From Verrucomicrobiia bacterium (GTDB lineage Bacteria; Patescibacteriota; Saccharimonadia; Saccharimonadales; Saccharimonadaceae): 64,000 nucleotides of DNA. Positions 41,960 to 49,631 of the stretch are shown here, piece after piece. The stretch spans positions 310,001 to 374,000 of the forward strand of contig DASPIB010000001.1 in the NCBI GenBank assembly GCA_035629335.1. Reading direction: 5' to 3'. Within the stretch, counting starts at the first letter, position 1, and each line of letters starts with the position of its first letter. The notes under the pieces were generated by a model. The model saw only the letters and a program-made list of their open reading frames with translations, was not told where the DNA came from and ran no database searches. The position numbers and the translations under genes are program-made.

Positions 41960-42901
41960 ATGAATCTAAAAGTGCTTGGTCCGATGTGGCCACAGTTCAT
42001 TGACGGCGATGTTTATAAGGTTTATGGCAACAAATTGCCGGCTGACCTTGCAAAAATGCTCAAGGGGTATCAGTATAGCGCAAGCCATGATCAGGCAAAG
42101 CCCGAAGGAGTGTTCAGGGCCGATCTTAAGTTCTTCGAGACTGCAGCCGACAATTCGGTTCGGTTGTTTAATCTGCCTGACCACAATCCAACGCATTTTA
42201 AGGAGGTTCGAGATAACTTTCTGGCGCTTTTTGATGCTTACTATGGTCCGCGAGCGAGGTCGGAATATCTAGTCGTCCGCCAGGTTGGCGCGGCGGCAGC
42301 GTATTCCCACGATTTTGGACACTGTGGGGCAACGCTTATTCGTGATGCGCCGGCGAATCAGCGGCCAAGGGGTTATTCGCTTGACCAGACGCTTGAATGG
42401 GCGAGCGCTTCCGAATTCATCAAGTTGCTACAGAAGCGCAGCTATGCACTGCCGGCTCAGGTGTTTAGTGGCGCGCTCATTCTTGGCACGACCTTTGGCG
42501 CCAAGGATGCAGCCGAGCGTAGCTTCAGGTTCGTTCCTGCAATCACCTCTCAGCACCGTATCACTTTGATGATCCGGGTGGCGGACTCTCGACCGATGGG
42601 CGGCATTGAAGAGTTCATCACCAAGGGTGCAAATGTGCTGATTGGCGAAGTTCCAGCTACAAGCAAGCGCGTTACCAGCTTTAAAGAGCTGATTGAGAAG
42701 CAGCTGGGGTACATCGGGTACGTTAAGGATATCCAGAGTAAGCTCGACAAGGTTACGAATGGTGTAGTGAGCCGCCTCGGCTGGGCTGCCCAAGCAAAAG
42801 AGATTGAGTCCGAGCTCAATAAGCTCCATAAGGGCGATAATAAGAAGCTTGAGGCCTGGGCGAGGGGTCACCTCGCTGAAAGGTGGAAAGTTAAAATCTA
42901 A
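41960..42901 (+). CDS. Protein with HD-type phosphohydrolase-like motif
   Basis: 313 residues from the ATG at 41960 (GGAG upstream). Near residue 115 it has AAAYSHDFGHCGATL, which resembles the metal-binding HDxDHxG motif of cyclic-nucleotide phosphodiesterases and the HD motif of dGTPases. Downstream are EWASASEFIKLL and GALILGTTFGAKD, where further HD-domain helices would be expected. The C-terminus is a charged helix pair. Assignment rests on this motif only. Confidence 0.5.
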   Translation: MNLKVLGPMWPQFIDGDVYKVYGNKLPADLAKMLKGYQYSASHDQAKPEGVFRADLKFFETAADNSVRLFNLPDHNPTHFKEVRDNFLALFDAYYGPRARSEYLVVRQVGAAAAYSHDFGHCGATLIRDAPANQRPRGYSLDQTLEWASASEFIKLLQKRSYALPAQVFSGALILGTTFGAKDAAERSFRFVPAITSQHRITLMIRVADSRPMGGIEEFITKGANVLIGEVPATSKRVTSFKELIEKQLGYIGYVKDIQSKLDKVTNGVVSRLGWAAQAKEIESELNKLHKGDNKKLEAWARGHLAERWKVKI

Positions 42902-42911
42902 CAGCTTTACG

Positions 42912-42932
42912 CCGCTCGGTTCCGCCGAGCGG
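42912..42932 (+). terminator. Terminator of the 41960 gene
   Basis: CCGCTCGG / CCGAGCGG, loop TTCCG, then TTCTAAATTT. Confidence 0.65.
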
Positions 42933-43012
42933 TTCTAAATTTCTAAGGATGTTTAAGGGTAGGCAACAGCTGGTAGTGTGCGGTATGCTAGAAGTACACA
43001 AGGAGGTATCAT

Positions 43013-43255
43013 ATGAATGACGACGACCTACAATTAAAAGGCTATCAGGACGATCTAGACGCTGATCTGAGCAAAAAAGATGAAATCACGCACGAATTAA
43101 CCGACAATTTGGCCGATAGGGCGGGCATCCCTGAGTCAGAAATTGCCCATGAATTCAAAAAGATGAATCTTGATGAAGCCGGGCATGGCAACGAAGATAT
43201 GCGCGAATACATCGAGGACGCCGACGAAGATATGGGGCAAGCTGGAAAGCGCTAA
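43013..43255 (+). CDS. Small acidic protein, unknown
   Basis: 80 residues, very acidic (YQDDLDADLSKKDEITHEL, MREYIEDADEDMGQAGKR), all-helical. ACAAGGAGG before the ATG. Its stop is 1 base from the convergent stop of the ComQ-like gene. No known family. Confidence 0.65.
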   Translation: MNDDDLQLKGYQDDLDADLSKKDEITHELTDNLADRAGIPESEIAHEFKKMNLDEAGHGNEDMREYIEDADEDMGQAGKR

Positions 43256-43256
43256 C

Positions 43257-44819
43257 TCATTTTTTATAGGCCGCCAAAAATTGTTTTTGTAATCGATACT
43301 TTTGCTGGGTTTGCACTACGTTTGCTTCTAGCTGTTCGATAAGCGTAAAAAGTGGAGACGGTGAACGCAAGCTTGAACCGGAAAATAATAAAGTTCTCGC
43401 TTTTGAAAGATGGTTGAGCTGTATTGTGGCAAGGGCTTCGGCACCTGTTTGCCAAAATTCTTTCTGCATAGCCGTTAACAGCTCGGGCAGTTGATATGTT
43501 CCAGCGGTCAGCTCCAGCTTCTTGAGTAAATGGCACACCACATAACTGAGATGTCCTTTTCGAATGTCTGCTCGCCAGTCATAAACATCATCTTGTAATT
43601 GGCGCGCAATGAGATAATGGCTCAGGCCGCGTTCAAGGTTTTTAAGGGTGGCATTAGAATAATGCGCAGTTTTCGCAATCAGCCGCGGCCCAAGAATATG
43701 CACGAATGATTTGTGCGCAAGTTGAGTGCGGCCGGCAGAGAACTTCGGAAGTGCCTTAATTGCTATAGTTGCATCGGTCGCTTCGGCGCGGCAATGGGCG
43801 AGTTCCCAGCTGCTGGCGGCATCAAGCAAAATGAAGTAACGTTCAATTTCACTGCGCTGGGTTGGGGCAAAAAGGCTAAACTGCGTTAACGCTTGCCGCA
43901 GCGCGACATTGGCAATTGGCAGGGCTTTGGTGTGCGTGTAGTCGTCCTGAATGGCATCGTATGTTGTGTAAGCCAGCCAACTAAAAAAGTTAGCTTTACA
44001 GAGTGTAGTAATTGCTTCTTGATTGAGCGGGTGAGCTAGTGATTGATTAAAAAAATGTGGCAGTAAAAGAATCTCTTGATTTGTATCAGCGGTGAATATC
44101 TTTTCGGCCGCCTGAATGGCCAATGCCCGAGATGAAGACGGGAGTGACTGTAATTGTGCCATCACGCTCGACTGCACGGTTTCATAAAAAGGGTCTTTTG
44201 TGATATTCGATGGCGTGTCTTTGGGTGTGAGTACTAAAATTGCTAGGCTGGTAGCTATAATTCGCGAGAGCTGCTCATCTTCGAAGTGCTGGAAAGCAGG
44301 AAAACCGCCGTCTTTTTGCTGAAAGTCGAATAATCGGGCTGTCTCGATGCTACTGAATGGCGCCCCATTAACCATGCGAGAAACAAAATACCTAGTAAGG
44401 GTTGATTCAAAATCAGGCTGATGATTTTGTGTGGTGGTTTTTAAGTAGCGCAGCAATGATGGCGGAATGATGGTGAGCTTATTTAGCGCTGCCGCAGTAA
44501 GCAAATTAACTAATAGTGTCGGCTGCCCGTTAGTATTTTTGTAAGGGCCACCAGGGGTAACTTCGTGGCGAGTCAGTAAACGAGTAACCTGTGCGAGCAT
44601 TTCCCCGGTAATTAGCTCGGCACGAGTGTGCTGTAAAACTAAAAAAAGAAGCAAAGCTGTCTCGATTGTGCTGTTCTCATTCTTTAAAAACCGGACAATT
44701 GTCTGGGCGTCGTTTGGTCGTGAGTCGCCCGCTAATAGCCGGGCGGCTGCGTCAACCGGTGAGCTTACAGGCGTGAAAACAAGAAAATGACGCGCCGCAC
44801 TTAATTGATCATCGGTCAT
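43257..44819 (-). CDS. ComQ-like class I isoprenoid-synthase-fold protein (candidate pheromone prenyltransferase)
   Basis: 520 residues; the ATG at 44819 overlaps the kinase stop by 11 bases, so translation is coupled. The N-terminal ~250 residues are helical repeats with a QW-like FQQKDGGFPAF (about 166). The C-terminal ~250 residues look like a trans-isoprenyl diphosphate synthase: first Asp motif YDAIQDDYTHTKALP (288-300), a mid segment LAHKSFVHILGPRLIAK, and second Asp motif QLQDDVYDWRADIRKGHLS (408-425). Its gene context (small Trp-ending peptide, sensor kinase, response regulator) suggests the role of Bacillus ComQ: attaching an isoprenyl group to a peptide pheromone. A terpene-type enzyme of other purpose is the alternative. 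Confidence 0.65.
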   Translation of the reverse strand: MTDDQLSAARHFLVFTPVSSPVDAAARLLAGDSRPNDAQTIVRFLKNENSTIETALLLFLVLQHTRAELITGEMLAQVTRLLTRHEVTPGGPYKNTNGQPTLLVNLLTAAALNKLTIIPPSLLRYLKTTTQNHQPDFESTLTRYFVSRMVNGAPFSSIETARLFDFQQKDGGFPAFQHFEDEQLSRIIATSLAILVLTPKDTPSNITKDPFYETVQSSVMAQLQSLPSSSRALAIQAAEKIFTADTNQEILLLPHFFNQSLAHPLNQEAITTLCKANFFSWLAYTTYDAIQDDYTHTKALPIANVALRQALTQFSLFAPTQRSEIERYFILLDAASSWELAHCRAEATDATIAIKALPKFSAGRTQLAHKSFVHILGPRLIAKTAHYSNATLKNLERGLSHYLIARQLQDDVYDWRADIRKGHLSYVVCHLLKKLELTAGTYQLPELLTAMQKEFWQTGAEALATIQLNHLSKARTLLFSGSSLRSPSPLFTLIEQLEANVVQTQQKYRLQKQFLAAYKK

Positions 44820-46188
44820 TTTGCTTTTTTGGACTTTTCGGCAGGGAAAGTATAAACTTTGTGTATTCGGTAGCAGGGTCGAGGGCAAGCGATCCGTGGA
44901 AATGATTCTCGATAATTTGTTTCGCAATAAATAAGCCGATACCCATACCGGTTTCTTTGGTGGTGAAGAACGGCTCAAAAATCTTTTGCCTGTGCTCAGG
45001 GCTAATGCCAGCGCCCCAGTCTGTAATAGCTATGAAGAAAGTATTCGCATCTTCAGATAATTGCAATTTTACTACCTTTTTGCTTGGGGACTTTGTTCTT
45101 GCGTAGGCATCGATAGCATTCGTGATAATAATGGCGATTGCTTGGCTCAGACGGGTTGGGTCACCGGTGAGCATAGTCGAAGTTTTTCCTGAAGTCTCAA
45201 ACTCGAGTGTAACCTGCTTTCCGTGGGCTTTTTGTTTAAGTAGCTGCAATGTCTCCTTGATTCGCTTGGCAAGATGAAAGCGGCGCTCCGGGTTTTCGCC
45301 TTGTAGTTGGGCTCGAACACGATCAATCATGTGCTCGAGGTGCCGAACGCTATTGCGAGCACGCGATACCGCTTCCGAGCGAGGCGCCCGTTGCTGTAAG
45401 TCTTCGATGTCCAGCGTCAAAACGGTTAGCTGATTCGCCAGATCATGAAGTAGCGCTGCACTCAGCTGTCCCATTTCGGCAAACCGGTAAAGCTGCTGCA
45501 TTTCCTGGAATTGCAGCGCTTCAAGTTCAAGGGTACGTTCGGCAACTCGTACTTCGAGTAACTCTTTTTCTTTTGAAAGCGCAGCTTCAGCGGCCCTGGC
45601 CTTCTTTAGCGATGCTTCCATATTTTTACCAAACAACCACGACACTAGCCCTAAAACTGCAAAAATTGCACTATAACCAAACACTTCCCCAAGTACAGTG
45701 GGTCGTACGGTTGATTCGAGCGGCGTATACCAACCAAAATCGATCACGATTTGTAAACCAATCAACACGAATGTGGCGGCCCCAGCGGCATACAACGATT
45801 GTCGCGGGCCAAGTAAAATGCTTGCCAGTACCACGGTCACGCTTAGAAGCAAAATGCCAAAAGTGGTGGCAATGCCCCAGGTGATAATGATGAGACTCGC
45901 AATAACACCATAAAAGAGCACCAATAAGGTTGCTGCGAGGCGGTATTTTGCTTTACGCCACAAAGTAAACATTAAGAATAAAGCAGCGGAAGCCATGGTA
46001 ATTATCACCATGCGACCGGGGAGGGTGGTGGCGTTTTTGATGAGTGCCCCGATGATTAACAAAATAAAAACGATCAGTGTGAAGGCGGAAGTGCCAAGCA
46101 AAAGAAAAATAAAAGTGCGCTCACGCTCAGGCTCAAGCGGAAGTGGTGTTGCGGGCCTTAAATATTTTTCCAATCGTGAGCTTATCAT
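44809..46188 (-). CDS. Multi-spanning sensor histidine kinase (ComP-like role)
   Basis: 459 residues from the ATG at 46188. About six transmembrane helices in residues 25-200 (for example TFIFLLLGTSAFTLIVFILL; FGILLLSVTVVLASILLG) with short loops, as in peptide-sensing kinases (ComP, AgrC). A coiled coil leads to the H-box SAALLHDLANQLTVL. The ATPase domain shows IITNAIDAY (N box), ITDWGAGISPEH and KETGMGIGLFIAK (G boxes). The gene sits 26 bases after the small peptide ORF and overlaps the ComQ-like gene. No extracellular sensor domain, which fits a membrane-embedded ligand site. Confidence 0.85.
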   Translation of the reverse strand: MISSRLEKYLRPATPLPLEPERERTFIFLLLGTSAFTLIVFILLIIGALIKNATTLPGRMVIITMASAALFLMFTLWRKAKYRLAATLLVLFYGVIASLIIITWGIATTFGILLLSVTVVLASILLGPRQSLYAAGAATFVLIGLQIVIDFGWYTPLESTVRPTVLGEVFGYSAIFAVLGLVSWLFGKNMEASLKKARAAEAALSKEKELLEVRVAERTLELEALQFQEMQQLYRFAEMGQLSAALLHDLANQLTVLTLDIEDLQQRAPRSEAVSRARNSVRHLEHMIDRVRAQLQGENPERRFHLAKRIKETLQLLKQKAHGKQVTLEFETSGKTSTMLTGDPTRLSQAIAIIITNAIDAYARTKSPSKKVVKLQLSEDANTFFIAITDWGAGISPEHRQKIFEPFFTTKETGMGIGLFIAKQIIENHFHGSLALDPATEYTKFILSLPKSPKKQNDR

Positions 46189-46214
46189 TTTAAAACTACA
46201 AATTAATGGTCGTG

Positions 46215-46322
46215 CTAAAACCAAGGCTCGCCGCCATCAGCCTGCTCAACCAGGATAGCTTCGATTGCTTCAGGGGAACGCTTCTCGGGATCGTTCAAAA
46301 TAGCGGTAATAATCTGTTCCAT
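46215..46322 (-). CDS. Candidate ComX-like pheromone precursor, 35 aa
   Basis: A short ORF between the regulator and the kinase, too small for the usual cut-off. It starts MEQIITAILNDPEKR and ends EQADGGEPWF. Bacillus ComX precursors begin in the same way (M-[QE]-x-[LI]-I-x-x-[FL]-L-x-x-PE) and carry a prenylated Trp close to the C-terminus; here Trp is the penultimate residue. AACAGGTT precedes the ATG, and TATAAT (46340-46345) may give a separate promoter. The remaining doubt is its small size and that no other copy can be compared here. Confidence 0.65.
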   Translation of the reverse strand: MEQIITAILNDPEKRSPEAIEAILVEQADGGEPWF

Positions 46323-46339
46323 AACCTGTTCTAGTTTAC

Positions 46340-46345
46340 ATTATA
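46340..46345 (-). promoter_or_regulatory. Possible internal promoter before the pheromone ORF
   Basis: TATAAT on the minus strand; no good -35, no TG extension. Confidence 0.35.
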
Positions 46346-46347
46346 TA

Positions 46348-47022
46348 CTACGCTGGGTCATCGACCATATAACCGATACCATAGGCAGTTTTGATTATCG
46401 GCGCGTCAAATGGTCGGTCAATCTTGTCGCGTAAATATTTTATGTGTACATCAACCGTGCTGCTCCAGCTATCTTTGGTAGTTTCCCAGGCATGATTAAG
46501 AATCATAGAGCGAGTGACGGCGCGACCGCGGTTATTTATTAGGTATTCGAGTATGTCAAATTCTTTGCGTCGGAGCTTAATAGGGACGCCCGACCGTTCA
46601 ACGTGCCGGCGATCGAGGTCGATCACCAGGTCGCGATGTTTAATGATGTTTCGCTTTAGCCGAAAAGCTTGGCGACGACTGAGCGCTTTGATGCGCGCCT
46701 GTAATTCTTCGCGGTCAAAAGGTTTGGTGAGATAATCGTCGGCGCCTGATTCAAGTAGTGCAATGCAATCGCTACGTTCTTTTGAAGCGGTGAGCACCAG
46801 AATAGCCGCTTGGTTGCCGGCGGCCCGTAGTTTTTCACAAACCTTCTTCCCCGATATATCTGGCAAGCCAAGATCAAGAATAATAACAGCATATTGTACC
46901 GAGGCGGCCTTACTAAGGGCTTCATTGCCTGATTCGACCACATCGATAACAAAACTTTTACCAAACAAAAGTTTTATTCTTTCAGAGAGGTGCTGGTTGT
47001 CTTCGACGATTAATAGTTTCAT
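46348..47022 (-). CDS. OmpR/PhoB-family response regulator
   Basis: 224 residues. Receiver: MKLLIVEDNQHLSERI, phosphoacceptor in IILDLGLPDISG (Asp about 51), VLTASKE (Thr), DDYLTKPF (Lys). Output: winged helix with RRKEFDILEYLINNRGRAVTR, STVDVHIKYLRDKID and IIKTAYGIGYMVDD. It heads the operon; the pheromone ORF follows after 25 bases. Bacillus ComA is LuxR-type, so this module uses a different regulator family. Confidence 0.9.
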   Translation of the reverse strand: MKLLIVEDNQHLSERIKLLFGKSFVIDVVESGNEALSKAASVQYAVIILDLGLPDISGKKVCEKLRAAGNQAAILVLTASKERSDCIALLESGADDYLTKPFDREELQARIKALSRRQAFRLKRNIIKHRDLVIDLDRRHVERSGVPIKLRRKEFDILEYLINNRGRAVTRSMILNHAWETTKDSWSSTVDVHIKYLRDKIDRPFDAPIIKTAYGIGYMVDDPA

Positions 47023-47333
47023 AACTTTATAGATACAGGTTTCGCTCTTTTGGCTTAATAATAGAACACAATTATTAAATAATTCTTAATAATTATACGA
47101 GAAAAGTGTATTTTGTGGCGAAAAGTTATGAATAAAAGCTAATTTTTGTTTTAAAAACATGAAGCCGAGGGCTGCCGCTTGCTAACGCCAATTGGCACTA
47201 ACTGTATATCCCTCGGCGAACATAGATGTAACAATGCCTGTTGCCTGAGCACGGTTACGTCTTATGTTTACCGTGTAGTATACCGCCCGCAAGATTAAAT
47301 TGTCATTAAATAAAAGCTTTTTAAAAAAGATGA
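47023..47333. promoter_or_regulatory. Upstream region of the ComQXPA-like operon
   Basis: Holds TATTAT-like -10 boxes and an AT-rich palindrome (ATTATTAAATAATTCTTAA, then TAAT; 47076-47098) that may bind the response regulator. Further up, arms GCCGAGGG (47164-47171) and CCCTCGGC (47210-47217) enclose a 38-base loop with GCCAATTGGC, a folded element of unknown role. No gene seen. Confidence 0.4.
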
Positions 47334-47365
47334 GGCTGGTGGCGAACGATTATTCACCACCAGCC
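47334..47365 (-). terminator. Terminator of the 47369 gene
   Basis: GGCTGGTGG / CCACCAGCC, 14-base loop. It separates this gene from the quorum-sensing-like operon. Confidence 0.65.
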
Positions 47366-47368
47366 GTC

Positions 47369-48151
47369 TCAGAAGACATGCAGGGCCGTACCAAAGGCCG
47401 CGCAAAACACAAGAAGTGTCGAGGCAAGATCGAGCGACGACCCGGTCATGAGTGCCTTAACGCTCGTTGGCGCCGTCCGCAGCTTCTGCACAATAGTCCT
47501 GAGCTGTCGGCGAGGAAACGGCTGAGCTTTTGTGATTGGCTTCACGTCTTGACGAACAATTGCCGCTAGCGGCGCCTTCCAGCGCCACAGAGTCTGTAGA
47601 ACCAAAAAGATCGTACCGACAAGGTCGATAACGCCCTTCTTGTTGAAGATCCACAGCGCCTGAACAAGCTGCGGCGTTGCCTTCAGGACGACCGTATACC
47701 AACAACGCGCCCAAGGTGACTTGGGGTGCAACTTCCCCTGTGTCATGAGCACGATGAGGATGTACATGCCAATCAGATCGATCTGAAAGACAGTCACATC
47801 CCATGGCTTAAGCCGACCACCACTCACGAATAGCTGGTAGAACTGAATGCAGACAACCGTAGTGTTACCGGCTACGATGGCACTATACTGGACGAGCAGC
47901 CCCGTCATCTCTTTGCGTTGCCAGCCGGTCGAAACTCGGCGCGCTTCAATTGTCAACCAGATAAAACAGAGGATTGCCGCCTCGGCTGAACACATCCAGC
48001 TAATCAGCGGCGGTCGCCCTTCAAGCGAGGCGTCAATCTGTCGCCACCAAAAAGCGACAATCAACCCCAGGCCGATTAGTTGATCAAGCCAAAACCACAT
48101 CTCCCGCTTAGTCCAAGCGCGCTTTTCTGCGCGCGAACCAATTGTTGCCAT
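47369..48151 (-). CDS. Integral membrane protein, unknown
   Basis: 260 residues, about six transmembrane helices (IGLGLIVAFWW; AAILCFIWLTI; VTVFQIDLIGMYILIVLM; DLVGTIFLVLQTLW; LASTLLVFCAAFGTALHVF). GGGGAAAA precedes the ATG. Many Trp residues. Not recognised. Its terminator makes a role in the neighbouring operon unlikely. Confidence 0.65.
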   Translation of the reverse strand: MATIGSRAEKRAWTKREMWFWLDQLIGLGLIVAFWWRQIDASLEGRPPLISWMCSAEAAILCFIWLTIEARRVSTGWQRKEMTGLLVQYSAIVAGNTTVVCIQFYQLFVSGGRLKPWDVTVFQIDLIGMYILIVLMTQGKLHPKSPWARCWYTVVLKATPQLVQALWIFNKKGVIDLVGTIFLVLQTLWRWKAPLAAIVRQDVKPITKAQPFPRRQLRTIVQKLRTAPTSVKALMTGSSLDLASTLLVFCAAFGTALHVF

Positions 48152-48185
48152 TTTTCCCCATCCAGATGGTAGAGGCTTCGCTTAC

Positions 48186-48218
48186 AGTATACATTTAAAA
48201 ACATAATTTTGCTATAAT
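48186..48218. promoter_or_regulatory. Divergent -10 boxes
   Basis: TATACT on the minus strand (48186-48191) for the 47369 gene and TGCTATAAT (to 48218) on the plus strand for the 48259 gene. Confidence 0.55.
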
Positions 48219-48258
48219 AACTCGTGAAGCACAAGCAACTTAGAAAAGGAACAAATGC

Positions 48259-49302
48259 ATGGATCAGCAGCCGGTCTCACCCCAAAAACAGCGTAACAGA
48301 ATGATTTTATTTACTATTGTGGTAGCAATTTTGGCGGTTGTTGGCATTATCGTGGCTATTCTTTCAGCTAATCGTAATGACGCGCCCAAGCCAGCGGCCG
48401 AGTCATCAAATCTCGAGAAAACCTTCTACGAAAGCTTAGCGAACGCCAGCCAGCAGCAGCGAATTCGGGTGGCCATGCTCCGAAAAACCTATGCCAATGC
48501 TGCTGATGCTGCGGCTAATAAAAATGTTGGGGTCGTCGCCTCAACGGTGAGCGAGATCGACGTTGCAGCCGGCAAGTACCGTAACGTTTTTGCCAATAAA
48601 AACCTTGGAAAAGACGTATTTACCCTCGGTCGCTGTATTGACGGCACTGACTACATCGACCTCCGCAACGCGTCCGAAGAGGCTAAAACTTTGCAAGAAG
48701 CGAACCAAGACCTGTTAGCTCTTTCGCGAGTAACCGAGAACCTGCAGTTTGTCACTTGCAAGCGTGTTGGGCTATATCCCCAGGCTGTAGTGGTTGATTT
48801 AGCACCGGCGCGCATTAACGACGGTGTGTTCCCGGTAACCCTAAAGCCCGCACAGGCCAAAACTTGGGAAGAAGAAATGATCAAAGCCGACTTATTTACG
48901 GTTACCGATGAAGGCGAGCAGACATTTGAGGGTAAAAAAGTGCGTAAGATTAGTTTTGCCCCTAAAGGCGATGGCTTATCGGTTAACCAAACCCTGTACC
49001 AAAATTTCTTTAAAGCTGCAGAAATACAAAAACTCAAAGCCGAAAACAACCCAGATGCCCAGTACGATTACGCTTTTATCAGCATCAATGCGAGCAATTC
49101 CGGCGGGGTAAAAGGCTTTTACTTAATCGACGAAACAACAAAGCTACCAGTCTACAGCGAGCTTATGGGGGTGAACAAAGACAGAGAAGCAGCCGAATCA
49201 GATAGTGTCAAACGGCTCAATATTGGCGTGACCAAGCAAACCTACTCGTATCCGCCCGAGCTTACATTGGATGAAAAATCACAACTCGAAATCTTACAGT
49301 AA
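48259..49302 (+). CDS. Membrane-anchored extracytoplasmic protein, unknown
   Basis: 347 residues. Short cytosolic start, one transmembrane helix (MILFTIVVAILAVVGIIVAI), then an external domain with a helical part (TFYESLANASQQQRIRVAML) and a beta-rich part (WEEEMIKADLFTVTDEGEQT, KVRKISFAPKGDGLSVNQTL) that recalls LppX/LolA-like folds; this is only a guess. Two cysteines could pair. GGAAC before the ATG. Confidence 0.65.
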   Translation: MDQQPVSPQKQRNRMILFTIVVAILAVVGIIVAILSANRNDAPKPAAESSNLEKTFYESLANASQQQRIRVAMLRKTYANAADAAANKNVGVVASTVSEIDVAAGKYRNVFANKNLGKDVFTLGRCIDGTDYIDLRNASEEAKTLQEANQDLLALSRVTENLQFVTCKRVGLYPQAVVVDLAPARINDGVFPVTLKPAQAKTWEEEMIKADLFTVTDEGEQTFEGKKVRKISFAPKGDGLSVNQTLYQNFFKAAEIQKLKAENNPDAQYDYAFISINASNSGGVKGFYLIDETTKLPVYSELMGVNKDREAAESDSVKRLNIGVTKQTYSYPPELTLDEKSQLEILQ

Positions 49303-49326
49303 TTTCTGGTAAATACTTAGCGATGT

Positions 49327-49335
49327 TGGTATAAT
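49327..49335 (+). promoter_or_regulatory. Extended -10 promoter of the tRNA-Cys/tRNA-Leu pair
   Basis: TGGTATAAT, 17 bases before the tRNA-Cys. Confidence 0.6.
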
Positions 49336-49352
49336 TCCAAATATCTGCTTGG

Positions 49353-49426
49353 GGCGCCGTGGCGGAGTGGTTACGCAGCGGTCTGCAAAACCGCGTACAC
49401 CGGTTCGATCCCGGTCGGTGCCTCCA
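49353..49426 (+). tRNA. tRNA-Cys (anticodon GCA)
   Basis: Acceptor GGCGCCG/CGGTGCC, discriminator T, CCA encoded; anticodon stem GCGGT/ACCGC around CTGCAAA, anticodon GCA. Confidence 0.95.
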
Positions 49427-49438
49427 GATAATTGCCGC

Positions 49439-49526
49439 GGGCGAGTGGCGGAATTGGTATACGCGACGGACTTAAAATCCGTTGGTCTAAACAACCTTGC
49501 GGGTTCGAGTCCCGCCTCGCCTACCA
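49439..49526 (+). tRNA. tRNA-Leu (anticodon TAA)
   Basis: Class II; acceptor GGGCGAG/CTCGCCT; anticodon stem ACGGA/TCCGT around CTTAAAA, anticodon TAA; CCA encoded. 12 bases after tRNA-Cys, one transcript. Confidence 0.95.
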
Positions 49527-49631
49527 GAGATTATTTTGCTTTTGTTTTTAAGGACAAAGCCCTGTATTATTCCAAGATAAAATGCTATACTTATAGCAGA
49601 ATAAATTACGATATCTAAAGCGAGGGAAAGC

